Shown here: positions 25,216-34,748 of the stretch, one piece after another
Layout: each line of letters opens with the position of its first letter
Position numbering within the stretch: the stretch's first letter is position 1
Origin: Bacillota bacterium
Lineage (GTDB): Bacteria; Bacillota; Clostridia; Lachnospirales; Lachnospiraceae
DNA length: 64,000 bases
Direction: 5' to 3'
NCBI GenBank assembly: GCA_023392615.1
Contig: JAEVYT010000030.1
Coordinates: 248,001 to 312,000 of the forward strand
Translations under genes and position numbers: made by a program
The notes under the pieces: model-generated
Databases searched by the model: none
The model's input: only the letters and a program-made list of their open reading frames with translations
Told to the model about the DNA's origin: nothing

Positions 25216-25884
25216 TTGGAAGATCTGAATCTTCACAAAGATGTTACCGATCATTATTCCTTAAGAGGAAGAGTGTTTAATAAATTAAGAGAAGATATAT
25301 TAGCTGGGGTTTATCGTGAAAATGATGAACTTAAGGAAAACTCAATTGCGGGTGAGCTTGGGGTAAGCCGAACTCCTGTTAGGGAGGCATTACGTCAATT
25401 GGAGCTCGAAGGTTTGGTTACTATGATTCCAAATAAGGGAGCATATGTAACTGGAATCACCTCGAAGGATATGCACGATATCTATATGATACGTTCTTAT
25501 CTAGAGGGTCTGTGTGCAAAGTGGGCTTGTGAGCACATTACGCAGGAACAGATTGAGGCATTGGAAGAGGTTCTATATCTTTCAGAATTTCATGCGAAGA
25601 AAAACCACAAGGAACAAATGGTAGAATTAGATAGCAAATTTCATGAGCTCATATATCAAGCTTCCGGAAGCAAGATATTATACCATGTGTTATCCGATTT
25701 TCATCATTATGTGGAGAGAATTCGTAAGATTACATTAGCGATGCCTAGTAGAGCTTCACAAGCAAGTCAAGAGCATGCAGCAATCCTTGATGCGATTAAA
25801 CAACGTGACGCTGCACGTGCAGAGCAATTGGCGTATGAGCATATCGAAAGCAGTATTAAAAATATAAGTGAACAGGGCTTATAA
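25216..25884 (+). CDS. GntR-family regulator with FCD domain
   Basis: A 222-residue protein. The winged helix is residues 15-80 (RGRVFNKLREDILAGVYRENDEL then GELGVSRTPVREALRQLELEGLV). The FCD all-helical ligand domain follows, with metal-type residues in EFHAKKNHKE, SKFHELIYQ and QEHAAILDAI. It starts at a TTG with AAGGAGGGA about six bases upstream. Its FCD class often senses carboxylic acids, and it follows citrate and isocitrate genes, so control of that pair is a good guess. Confidence 0.9.
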   Translation: MEDLNLHKDVTDHYSLRGRVFNKLREDILAGVYRENDELKENSIAGELGVSRTPVREALRQLELEGLVTMIPNKGAYVTGITSKDMHDIYMIRSYLEGLCAKWACEHITQEQIEALEEVLYLSEFHAKKNHKEQMVELDSKFHELIYQASGSKILYHVLSDFHHYVERIRKITLAMPSRASQASQEHAAILDAIKQRDAARAEQLAYEHIESSIKNISEQGL

Positions 25885-25897
25885 TAAATAAGTTTTT

Positions 25898-25946
25898 AAA
25901 AGAGGGTATTGAAAAGGCAGAAATGGCTTTTCGGTATCCTCTTTTG
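25898..25946 (+). terminator. Terminator after the GntR gene
   Basis: AAAAGAGGGTAT and inner GAAAAG pair with CTTTTC and GTATCCTCTTTT, then GTTAT. Confidence 0.78.
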
Positions 25947-26030
25947 TTATGGGAGATTTGCTATAATATTAATTATTAGTAATAGAAAAGTCTCCCTTGA
26001 TATGGCATGGGTATACATAAATGTAATGCA

Positions 26031-26058
26031 TTGACATAATGGGAATAAGTGGTACAAT
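26031..26058 (+). promoter_or_regulatory. Promoter of the amidase gene
   Basis: TTGACA (26031-26036), a 16-base spacer and TACAAT (26053-26058). Confidence 0.6.
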
Positions 26059-26103
26059 TTATCTTGTTATGTAACATAATACCATTGCAGGGGGATGAAA
26101 TAT

Positions 26104-26916
26104 ATGAAACAAAAAAAATCAATTCATGTCATAATTAGCGTATTGGTACTGCTTGTGGGAATTATTTTTACTGCCGAAAGCAGTTTATATTACCTAGGTA
26201 ATCCTAAAGTAGTGTCAGCTCAAACAACCAAGGATCAAGATAAAAATAGTAAGGTTAAGAAGAATGAGGGAAAAAAGAATAAGGACTATACGATTGTTAT
26301 AGATGCCGGGCATCAGAGGCATGCCAATAGCAAGAAGGAACCAATTGGTCCGGGCGCTAAAGAAAAGAAAGCAAAAGTATCATCGGGGACTCAGGGGAAA
26401 TATACTAAGGTACCGGAATATCAGGTAACACTGGATGTGGCTAAAAAACTAAGTGATATATTGAAGAAAAAGGGTTATCATGTGGTGATGATCAGAACGA
26501 AGAACGATGTAAATATAAGTAATGCGGAGCGTGCAAAGATTGCAAATGATAATCATGCCGATGTATTTGTTAGAATACATTGCAATGGTTCGACTAATAC
26601 GAAAGTATATGGTACAGAAACTCTATGTCAGACGAAGAATAACAAGTATTGTAAAAAATACTATAAAAGTAGTAGGAAACTCTCGGAATCAATTGTGAAT
26701 TCTTTATGTAAAGAAGTTGGCTCTAAAAATAATGGAGTAGTGGAAACGGATTCCATGAGCGGAATTAACTGGGCCAAGGTTCCGGTTTCGATAGTAGAAA
26801 TGGGTTATATGACAAATAAGGCTGAAGATAAGAAATTAACCAACTTAAACTACCAGAAGAAGCTAGCGACTGGAATTGCAAATGGAATTGAAGTGTATCT
26901 GGGGAAGAAAAAATAA
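26104..26916 (+). CDS. N-acetylmuramoyl-L-alanine amidase, exported
   Basis: A 270-residue Amidase_3 enzyme that cleaves the bond between muramic acid and the stem peptide in peptidoglycan. An N-terminal membrane segment (IHVIISVLVLLVGIIFTA) acts as signal or anchor. A Lys-rich linker precedes the catalytic domain from about residue 60. Zinc and catalytic residues are in VIDAGHQRH, PEYQVTLDVA, VRIHCNGS and VEMGYMTNK. An ATG at 26095 abuts the GGGGG site, so the ATG at 26104 is preferred. Confidence 0.9.
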   Translation: MKQKKSIHVIISVLVLLVGIIFTAESSLYYLGNPKVVSAQTTKDQDKNSKVKKNEGKKNKDYTIVIDAGHQRHANSKKEPIGPGAKEKKAKVSSGTQGKYTKVPEYQVTLDVAKKLSDILKKKGYHVVMIRTKNDVNISNAERAKIANDNHADVFVRIHCNGSTNTKVYGTETLCQTKNNKYCKKYYKSSRKLSESIVNSLCKEVGSKNNGVVETDSMSGINWAKVPVSIVEMGYMTNKAEDKKLTNLNYQKKLATGIANGIEVYLGKKK

Positions 26917-26955
26917 TTAAATTTTTACAAAATACTTTTACTAAAGAGAGTGTTT

Positions 26956-27147
26956 ATGAATGATATTATTAAATTACTGATTGCAATTATTCTTTCGTTA
27001 GGTGCATTATTAATCGAAATTTTATTGGATCGATTTGATGACTCTTCTTGGTTAATTGTAATAATAAAGACAGTTGTTGCTTTTGTTTTGATTGTTGCTT
27101 TAGGACTTGCAATTAAATTTATCTTAGTATGCCTAAATGTTATATGA
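26956..27147 (+). CDS. Small two-helix membrane protein
   Basis: A 63-residue protein with two hydrophobic helices, LLIAIILSLGALLIEILL and VIIKTVVAFVLIVALGLAI, joined by the charged loop DRFDDSSW. GAGAG precedes the ATG at 26956; a GTG at 26950 is also possible. It follows the amidase by about 40 bases and shares its terminator, so the two may be cotranscribed. I do not recognise the family. Confidence 0.6.
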   Translation: MNDIIKLLIAIILSLGALLIEILLDRFDDSSWLIVIIKTVVAFVLIVALGLAIKFILVCLNVI

Positions 27148-27199
27148 AATTCACTGGATGGTATATTAAGAATCGATTTTTAATTACATGAAATAAAAT

Positions 27200-27239
27200 G
27201 GAGAGTTTACTGTATGTATATTACTGTAAACTCTCTTTT
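27200..27239 (+). terminator. Terminator of the amidase unit
   Basis: GGAGAGTTTAC pairs with GTAAACTCTC, followed by TTTTAAAA. Confidence 0.85.
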
Positions 27240-27329
27240 AAAATGGTATATGTTTGGATCCTTTTATAATGTTGAAGCAACCGATATTACCGATGGGCTT
27301 TTGTGTGGATAATATGCCCTTGTTAAATT

Positions 27330-29318
27330 TTACTCTTCCTCAGCCAATGACTCCCATTGTTCCATTAATTCTAATAGTCTATCTTCGATTGATTTTTTCT
27401 CATTGTTTAGTTCAATCAGCTTCTGAACATTGGTAAATATCTCTTCCTGGGTAAGCAGGGAGTCAATCTCTTCGTTACGTAATTCTAATTTTTGAATCTC
27501 ATCCTCCGTCTTTTTAAGATCATTCTTTCTCTTACGTGCTTTTGCCTGTTCTTCCTTTTGCTGTTGCCAGCTAACCTTATTCTCGGTATCGTTATCCGAT
27601 GTTGAAGAAGTTGTGGTAGTAGAAGCAGTAGGGAAGGAGGTTGGGAAGGCTCCGGGTTTGCCGGAAGAAGCCACATTTTGATCGGCTACAGTCTTGCCGA
27701 GGTACACGGCTTCCATCTCATCCTTTTTCTCCAGATAATAATCATAATTACCAATATAATTAATCAATTTCTGATCAGTCAAATCAAGTATTCTGGTTGC
27801 GGTTTTATTAATAAAATAACGGTCATGGGATACATATAATACCGTTCCGCTATAGTGATTTATCGCATTCTCTAAGATTTCCTTTGAGGTGATATCCAAA
27901 TGGTTGGTCGGCTCATCGAGTATTAGAAGATTCGCTTCGGACAACATTAACTTCGCCAGAGATACACGTCCACGTTCTCCACCACTGATATCTTTAATTC
28001 TCTTGAATACATCGTCCTCCGTAAACAAGAAAGCAGCGAGGATATTACGAACTGCGGTGTTGTCTAGATGTGGATAGGCATCCTGCAGCTCATCGAATAA
28101 GGTCTTGTCCGGATCTAGAACCTGATGCTCCTGATCGTAATAACCGACCTGTACCTTGGAGCCTAACTTTATCTGTCCACCATCAGCTTCTAGTTGACCA
28201 TTGATCATTTTTAATATGGTGGTTTTGCCAGTTCCGTTATTACCGATGATGGAAACCTTTTCTCCACGTTTGATATCAAAGTTTAGATTTTTGAATAAGT
28301 TTAATTCCCCAAACGATTTGGATAAATCCGTAACAGTAAGCACATCATTACCGCTTATTACACGAGGCTCGAGATCAAAATGCATCTCAGTATGCTCCGT
28401 CGGGCGATCCACACGTTCAATTTTATCTAACATTTTTTCACGGCTTTCTGCACGTTTGATGGATTTTTCACGGTTGAAGGAACGAAGCTTAGCGATTACC
28501 TCCTCCTGATGTTTGATTTCTTGTTGTTGATTTAAGTATTGCTTTAGCATTGCGCTACGAAGCATTTCCTTTTTTATGGCATAATCAGAATAATTACCCT
28601 CAAAGCTCTGGCATTTGCTGTTGTCAAGTTCTACTACCTTGGATACCACCTTATCTAAGAAATAACGGTCATGCGCTACCACGATGACAGCACCATTATA
28701 GTTTAATAAGAAGGTTTCTAACCAAGCAATTGATATTAAATCCAAATGGTTGGTCGGCTCATCGAGCAATATGATGTCAGGCTTTGATAAGAGAAGTTTA
28801 CCGAGAGCAATTCTGGTTTTTTGCCCACCGGAGAGGGTGTTGACCTTTTTATCAAATTCTTCTTCTCCAAAGCCAAGGCCTTTCAGAATACCGGTTACCT
28901 CACTTTTGTACGCATAACCGTTCTTTATTTCAAACTCATGAGTTAAACGTGTGTAGGTGGAGAGCATCTGGTCAAGCTTTGTGCCCTCCGCATGCTTCAT
29001 ATCCTGTTCAAGTGCTCGGATGTTCTTATCCAGGTTAATAATGTCTTGTTTTACGGTGAGCATCTCATCTAGAATCGTACTGTCTGAGGACAGATTTTGA
29101 TGCTGTGCCAGATAGCCGATGGAGCTGCCTTTCGCTAGAATGATATCACCGTCATCGGGTGACATTTCTTTCATGATAATTTTAAGTAAAGTGGATTTGC
29201 CGGCGCCGTTGATTCCGACGATCGCAACCTTTTCTCTATCATTTACATGAAAGGAGACTGATTTTAATATTTGTTTTGTTCCGAATGATTTACTAATATT
29301 TTGACATGCAAGTATCAT
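27330..29318 (-). CDS. ABC-F family ATPase (ribosome-associated type)
   Basis: A 662-residue protein with two ABC modules and no membrane segment. Module 1 has NGAGKSTLLK, LSGGQKTRIALGK and ILLDEPTNHLD. Module 2 has NGTGKTTILK, ISGGERGRVSLAK and LILDEPTNHLD. The interdomain linker is charged and helical, and the last 80 residues form a Lys/Glu-rich coiled coil, as in the Uup/YdiF group. ABC-F proteins act on ribosomes in translation quality or antibiotic protection. The linker alone does not tell me which. GAGGGATAAAGCA precedes the ATG at 29318. Confidence 0.92.
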   Translation of the reverse strand: MILACQNISKSFGTKQILKSVSFHVNDREKVAIVGINGAGKSTLLKIIMKEMSPDDGDIILAKGSSIGYLAQHQNLSSDSTILDEMLTVKQDIINLDKNIRALEQDMKHAEGTKLDQMLSTYTRLTHEFEIKNGYAYKSEVTGILKGLGFGEEEFDKKVNTLSGGQKTRIALGKLLLSKPDIILLDEPTNHLDLISIAWLETFLLNYNGAVIVVAHDRYFLDKVVSKVVELDNSKCQSFEGNYSDYAIKKEMLRSAMLKQYLNQQQEIKHQEEVIAKLRSFNREKSIKRAESREKMLDKIERVDRPTEHTEMHFDLEPRVISGNDVLTVTDLSKSFGELNLFKNLNFDIKRGEKVSIIGNNGTGKTTILKMINGQLEADGGQIKLGSKVQVGYYDQEHQVLDPDKTLFDELQDAYPHLDNTAVRNILAAFLFTEDDVFKRIKDISGGERGRVSLAKLMLSEANLLILDEPTNHLDITSKEILENAINHYSGTVLYVSHDRYFINKTATRILDLTDQKLINYIGNYDYYLEKKDEMEAVYLGKTVADQNVASSGKPGAFPTSFPTASTTTTSSTSDNDTENKVSWQQQKEEQAKARKRKNDLKKTEDEIQKLELRNEEIDSLLTQEEIFTNVQKLIELNNEKKSIEDRLLELMEQWESLAEEE

Positions 29319-29580
29319 TGCTTTATCCCTCATTTATATAAATTTCAATTTTAGCGCTTTCAATGTTTACACTGCTGTATATTTTAGCATAGGAACACTG
29401 ATCCTGTCTACGAATTGAGGAGAAGAAAGTGCCTGATTAGTGAGATAATCTTACAACATTCTAGCGGAAAGAGCGAAAATACTTATATGATTTACTTCGA
29501 CTCTTCATAGGAATGATGGAAGGGCGCACGTTGGTTTTATATAAATTATGCTGAAATTATGAAATAAATATATAAAAGTA

Positions 29581-29639
29581 TTGACAAATATGGTCGGTGG
29601 TTATAGACTAAACTCGGGTCGGTGAATATAGACCGACTA
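29581..29639 (+). promoter_or_regulatory. Promoter and operators of the BlaI/M56 pair
   Basis: TTGACA (29581-29586) is followed by TAGACT/TATAGA hexamers around 29602-29609. GGTCGGTG-x-x-TATAGAC occurs twice, at 29592 and 29617, 25 bases apart. The second copy is a full dyad, GTCGGT (29618-29623) with ACCGAC (29632-29637). These are likely binding sites of the encoded BlaI-type repressor. Confidence 0.6.
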
Positions 29640-29695
29640 CACTTGAAAATATTAGAATTAATATCGATGGAATACTATGAAATTGTGGGGGGATT

Positions 29696-30058
29696 ATGGA
29701 GAATTTAAAACTATGCGATAGTGATTATCGCTTTATGATGATTGTGTGGGCGAATGCTCCAATTGGTTCTGGTCAGTTAGTAACACTTTGTAAGGAAAAA
29801 CTGGGTTGGAAGAAATCTACCACCTATACCACAATAAAGAAGTTGAGTGAGAAAGCCTTTATAAAAAATGAGAATGCAATTGTGTCAGTACTGATTGGGA
29901 AAGAGGAAGTTCAGGCTGAGGAAAGTGATTATTTTGTGGAACGAACCTTTGAAGGCTCTCTGCCGCAGTTTATCGCTTCCTTCCTGGGAGGAAAGAGGAT
30001 ATCAGATAAGGAAGCGGAAGAGATAAAGAAACTGATTGAGGAGCATAAGGAGAGATAG
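29696..30058 (+). CDS. BlaI/MecI-family repressor
   Basis: A 120-residue winged-helix protein. DYRFMMIVWANAPIGSGQLVTLC and KKSTTYTTIKKLSEKAFI are the usual DNA-binding helices. The dimerisation and cleavage region follows (RTFEGSLPQFIASFLGG). It pairs with the membrane protease encoded next, five bases downstream. Tandem operator-like repeats lie in its promoter. There is no beta-lactamase nearby, so the target is probably itself or distant genes. Confidence 0.92.
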   Translation: MENLKLCDSDYRFMMIVWANAPIGSGQLVTLCKEKLGWKKSTTYTTIKKLSEKAFIKNENAIVSVLIGKEEVQAEESDYFVERTFEGSLPQFIASFLGGKRISDKEAEEIKKLIEEHKER

Positions 30059-30062
30059 CAGT

Positions 30063-31697
30063 ATGGGATATTCACTTCAGGATTTGTTTTTAAAGATAGT
30101 AAATATGAGTATTACATCGTGTTATGTAATTATTGCAATTATAGTCATTCGCGCTTTATTGCGTAAAGCTCCAAAGATGTTTTCTTATGTACTGTGGAGT
30201 GTGGTTGGGTTTCGCCTGATTTGTCCAATCTCATTTTCGTTTGTATTCAGTTTGTTTAACGGGAAATATCTTCGTGGAGAAGAAGTCGCGAATAACAATG
30301 GCATGCTAAATTATATTCCTTCGAATATTGGAATGGAGCAAAACCCTCATGTAGTAACAGGAATATCCAGTGTAAGTAATGCGATTAATAAAAATATCCC
30401 TATTGCGAACCCAATAAGTAGCGCAAATCCCCTGCAGATTATCATCTATATATTATCTATATTATGGGTGCTTGGAATTGTGATAATGGTTATTTATAGT
30501 ATTGTGTCCTATTTGATCCTAAGATATAGGGTAAAGAAGGCGGTTCTAAGAGAAGAAAACATCTATGAATGCGACCGGATATCAGCCCCTTTCGTATTAG
30601 GCATAATTAAGCCGAAGATTTACATCCCTTTCCGATTAAGTAATCAGGAGCTAAATTATATTCTAAGGCATGAACGGTATCATCTTCATAGATTTGATCA
30701 CATCATGAAACCCTTTGCTTATCTTTTGTCGATGATTCATTGGTTCAACCCGTTGGTCTGGCTGGCCTTTCATCTAATGAGCAAGGATATGGAAATGAGT
30801 TGTGATGAAAAGGTGATTAGTGAAATTGGAAGCTCTATGAAAGGAGACTATAGCAAGTCACTGTTATCATTTGCTTCAGGACGACGTTTAACTGCGCCTA
30901 TACCACTTGCATTTGGAGAATCAGGAACCAAGGGCAGAATTAAGAATGTTATGCGATTTCGAAAACCAAAATTATGGGTTATAATTCTAGTCTGTTTGGT
31001 TTGTGTGGTTACAGTTGCAATATGTATTACAAACCCAGTTCAGAAGACGAAGATAGAAAATAATTCTGATAAAACTAACAAGGTGAATATAGAGCAAAAA
31101 ACATCAGAGAAGGATTTATCTGAGGATGCAGCTCTATTATTCGCGAACAAGAATAAATATATCGGTAATCCTATGGCTGATGGAAAGTTAATGAGTATAC
31201 TTGGGATATTTGATGATTTCGGAGCCTATAAGATCGAGCTTGAGACTAAGAAAAGACCATATGTATTGCATATCAATTTTGAGACAGAACCGAAGGACGA
31301 GGAAACATTAAATCAAAAAATGTGTGGGAATGCGGCAATATTATTAGCTTTGATTGAAAATGCGGATGATGTACAGTGGAGCTATCCAGGAGTTAGAAAT
31401 GGGGAATCTGCTGTTAAAAAAGTCTACTTTACCAAGGATGATAGAGAACAGTCGGGGATTAAGGATATAAAAAGTTATGGGAAGTCTGAAAAGAAATTGA
31501 TGGAATTAATGGTGCTTATTCAAAAACTTATATCTTCCAATGCTTTATACTATAACTACGATGTAGATTTATCTGCAGTGGAATTAAATACCTTACAACA
31601 TACCTTTGGTCATCTTGTTACCTATAATCTGCCGAAAGGATATGGAGAAAGTAAATTTATTGTTGATAATTTATATGGAGGGAAAGTCCTATTTTAA
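30063..31697 (+). pseudogene. M56 (BlaR1-type) membrane metalloprotease, apparently cut by an in-frame stop
   Basis: 545 residues to the TAA at 31695-31697. The N-terminal part has four membrane segments. The zinc motif HExxH is in ILRHERYHLHRFDH, with the third region EMSCDEKVI. A fourth hydrophobic span precedes a sensor part that opens FANKNKYIGNPMADGK, DUF4825-like rather than penicillin-binding. The frame continues without shift after the stop for 147 codons, and that stretch reads as more of the same domain. Stop at TTTTAAAAAAA may be a mutation, a base error or a readthrough site. The start at 30063 follows GGAGAG; the longer frame from 30036 would overlap blaI. Confidence 0.75.
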
Positions 31698-32138
31698 AAA
31701 AACGGAAAGTTGCCGGATCAATTACCTTACGTAACAGATCCTGTGGAATGGTATGCGCCGGGAGCTGCAATTATAATTGAAAAGGATCTTGTTCAAACAC
31801 TAATAAGATTTAAAGATGGGAAATTAGTTGGTGGGATACTGCGTGATAATCATTCCTTGCCAATTGGGGATATGATTGCTTTGCACGGTTTACAGGAACA
31901 GGCAATTTTAAGACAGTTCGAGTATGATCTATATACCCCGGCAGAAGTTGGTGAAGCGGAAGCAGCTGGTTTTACAATTCCTGAGAAGGACCAAACAAGT
32001 AGAATGTGGCAGATATTCTTTGCAAAGGATAGCAATCATAAAGCCTATGCCTTTATATTGAACACAAAATACTTTTCCAAAGCCGATGCAATTGCATTCG
32101 CTAAGAGTGTTAAATTTTCTAAGGACGCATTTAACTAA
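31698..32138 (+). pseudogene. Downstream part of the M56 sensor protein
   Basis: 147 codons in the same frame as the preceding gene, starting KNGKLPDQLPYVTDPVEW and ending KFSKDAFN. A TTG at 31710 could start translation, but GGAAAG directly abuts it, so independent initiation looks poor. It has no signal, no membrane segment and no known motif of its own. It is best read as the C-terminal extracellular part of the sensor, separated by one stop codon. Confidence 0.6.
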
Positions 32139-32220
32139 TCCGTTCGTGTATTCGTTGAGTTAAATGTATCCATATACAAGGAAGACTTTTAGGTAAGTTT
32201 CTTATAGATGTGTTTAGATA

Positions 32221-32266
32221 GGATCAGTGTGTCTACATCCCCTATGAAAAATAGGCACATTGATCC
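32221..32266 (+). terminator. Hairpin after the M56 gene
   Basis: GGATCA-TGTG-CTA pairs with TAG-CACA-TGATCC with two mismatches, without a good T-run. Confidence 0.5.
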
Positions 32267-32369
32267 ATTCATGTCTATTCGTAAGGTCATGTTCTGCTTG
32301 CACAGCTATTTTATCGATGATAAACTAGTATTATAAACAAAATCTGTAAACAATCAAAGGATAAGGAGC

Positions 32370-34526
32370 GTGATTGCAATAGACTCACTCGAGAAAAGAG
32401 TATTAATACTTGAACAAAGAGTTAAAGAGTTAGAAGATAGAGTTGCGGGTACTACGTCACCACAGAAAGTAAATTTAATAGGCGATAAGCGTAATATAAA
32501 CAATAATATGGATATGAACCAACCAATTCCTACGAAATCAGAACAGATAAGGAATGAGGATCCAACGCAAAATCAATCCCCAATCCAATTTCAAGAGCCT
32601 TTTATTACAACAACACATACGGAAACCAAAATCAAGGAGGCTGTGGTAGGTAAATATTTAATTGGTTCGCTGGCCTCTCTGCTTATTTTTGTCGCTGCAA
32701 TATCGTTAGTTGGGCTCGTATGGAATGATTTATCTTCCGGAATGAAGCTTTCCTTATTAACATTTGCAGGAATTGTGTTGACCGTAGTTGGGTTCTATTT
32801 GATCAGAAAAAAGAAAAATCCTATCACCGCAATTATACTTGGAACCGGATCTGGACTTGTTTTTATCAGTGTTTTGGCAGCAAATATGGCCTTTCACTTA
32901 ATTGGAAACAACACAACAATTATTCTGGCCTGCTTCTGGTGCGTATTTTTTATCCTGTCATCAAGATACATCAACATGTTCTTCACAACAATTATCGCAT
33001 ACATAGGTAGTTATATCGCATTGATATTAGGATTAAGCCTCTTAAAAGGGGATATGGATTTGGCCGTCATGACCTTATTTGTAACTGTCGTAGCTGCTGT
33101 TATGCTTTATAACGCGCAGAATAATAAGAATAGAATGGAACGTAATATTTCTTTGGCATTGTCATATTTTAGTTATTCGACCATTTTGACTAGAGCATTA
33201 TTTGACGGAGTAGTCTCTGATCATATAATCTTTAAATACTGGTTTGTTCAGATTGGTATTTTACTAATTCTTTATGTACTTTTGAACTTACAATATCGTT
33301 TGTGCGATGTTACAAAAGCATTGCCCTGGCATATCGTTTTGGCAATTACAACAACAATTCTGACCGGAATTTTCATCAACTATATAAATGATAACTATTT
33401 ACATTATGATAGTAGACTGACTCTTTATATATGGTTTTTTATTATCAATTTAGTTCAATTATGTCTTGTTAATATAAATCTTAAGAATGTCTGTAAGGTA
33501 TTGACCATATTTTATGCATTTATATTAATGATTGATATGCTTTTTATAAGTGATAAATTATACCAAGTTCCTACGGGTATCGCATTTGTTGCCGCTCTAT
33601 TAATTTTAATAGAACTCCTGTTTAAGAAAAATAACTATCATATCATGATTAGTATCGTAGCTGCATTAGATTCGTTATTGTTGATAACAACCACAGCATC
33701 TAAATTATATGCGGTATCTTTCGGGGTATTACAATTAAGTGTGGTGGGGTATGTATTGTACCGAAGATATACATCAAAAGAATTCAAATATAGTAATTTT
33801 ATTAAATCCTTGGCAGTTGTTACAATATTGTTTGATGGCTTTTCAATTACACATAGTATAGGTACATTTTTTGAAGGAAAAGTAGTGGAAATATACTCTG
33901 TGTCACAGGCTGTTGGTTATATGGTAATGGCAATCATATTTGCTGTTTTATTCAGATCAGGGTTTTTTAAAGATTGGTCAGAGGTTAAGTTTCGGTTTTT
34001 CGATACGCAGTACAATATAACAATAACACGTAGTATGAGAATTGTGTTTTATTGTATATCAACAGCGCTGTACTTTATCGGATTACAAGGGATTGGTTTT
34101 TCCACACTATGGTACATTCAGCTTATATTTACAATTGCAACCATAATCATAGCACTTATTCAGTCCTATCATCTTATTATAAATAAATCAGAAAGAGCAC
34201 ATATTAGTGAGGTTTGGATTGGGTTGAAATATTTGATTTTTACTTTTGTACTCATTCATTCTTTCTGTGAACTCTCAGTGGATTCGGTATTTTACAGTGT
34301 TGCAGGATTAATGATAGCGATTGCCAGCATTTCGCTTGGTTTCCGATTCCGATTGAAGAATTTGAGACTCTATGGATTGGTGCTTACTATTGTTATGGTT
34401 GGGAAGTTTATAATAATTGATTTGGGACAGGAGAATTCGATTACTCGAATTATTGCATTGATTTTCGGTGGACTAATCTGCTTTGGAATTAGTGTGATTT
34501 ACAACCGGCTCAATAATCGTATTTAG
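32370..34526 (+). CDS. DUF2339 polytopic membrane protein
   Basis: A 718-residue protein. Residues 1-25 form a short coiled coil (LEKRVLILEQRVKELEDRV), then a polar linker to about residue 90. About 18 or more hydrophobic segments follow to the end. The first span region VGKYLIGSLASLLIFVAAISLVGLVW is typical of DUF2339 proteins, which have unknown function and are probably in the envelope. The start is GTG at 32370, served by AAAGGA eight bases upstream. Confidence 0.85.
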   Translation: MIAIDSLEKRVLILEQRVKELEDRVAGTTSPQKVNLIGDKRNINNNMDMNQPIPTKSEQIRNEDPTQNQSPIQFQEPFITTTHTETKIKEAVVGKYLIGSLASLLIFVAAISLVGLVWNDLSSGMKLSLLTFAGIVLTVVGFYLIRKKKNPITAIILGTGSGLVFISVLAANMAFHLIGNNTTIILACFWCVFFILSSRYINMFFTTIIAYIGSYIALILGLSLLKGDMDLAVMTLFVTVVAAVMLYNAQNNKNRMERNISLALSYFSYSTILTRALFDGVVSDHIIFKYWFVQIGILLILYVLLNLQYRLCDVTKALPWHIVLAITTTILTGIFINYINDNYLHYDSRLTLYIWFFIINLVQLCLVNINLKNVCKVLTIFYAFILMIDMLFISDKLYQVPTGIAFVAALLILIELLFKKNNYHIMISIVAALDSLLLITTTASKLYAVSFGVLQLSVVGYVLYRRYTSKEFKYSNFIKSLAVVTILFDGFSITHSIGTFFEGKVVEIYSVSQAVGYMVMAIIFAVLFRSGFFKDWSEVKFRFFDTQYNITITRSMRIVFYCISTALYFIGLQGIGFSTLWYIQLIFTIATIIIALIQSYHLIINKSERAHISEVWIGLKYLIFTFVLIHSFCELSVDSVFYSVAGLMIAIASISLGFRFRLKNLRLYGLVLTIVMVGKFIIIDLGQENSITRIIALIFGGLICFGISVIYNRLNNRI

Positions 34527-34684
34527 GATATAGAGACAAGATTTTCACTTAATATAGGACTTAGTAATGATGGATTATTCTTATAAATGGTGTATAATTT
34601 TGATCATAGCAATCTATCTTTTTAGTATTTGTTTCGACTCGATTTATTTTGATTTTAGATGGTTTTCACCTCGTTTTAAACACA

Positions 34685-34713
34685 TTGACTTTTTCTTAAC
34701 AATCCAATATAAT
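34685..34713 (+). promoter_or_regulatory. rex promoter
   Basis: TTGACT (34685-34690), a 17-base spacer and a perfect TATAAT (34708-34713), 35 bases before the rex start. No clear Rex operator (TTGTGAA...TTCACAA) overlaps it. Confidence 0.75.
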
Positions 34714-34748
34714 GAAAACAATAGTGTATTGGACGAGGAGGATGAAAA

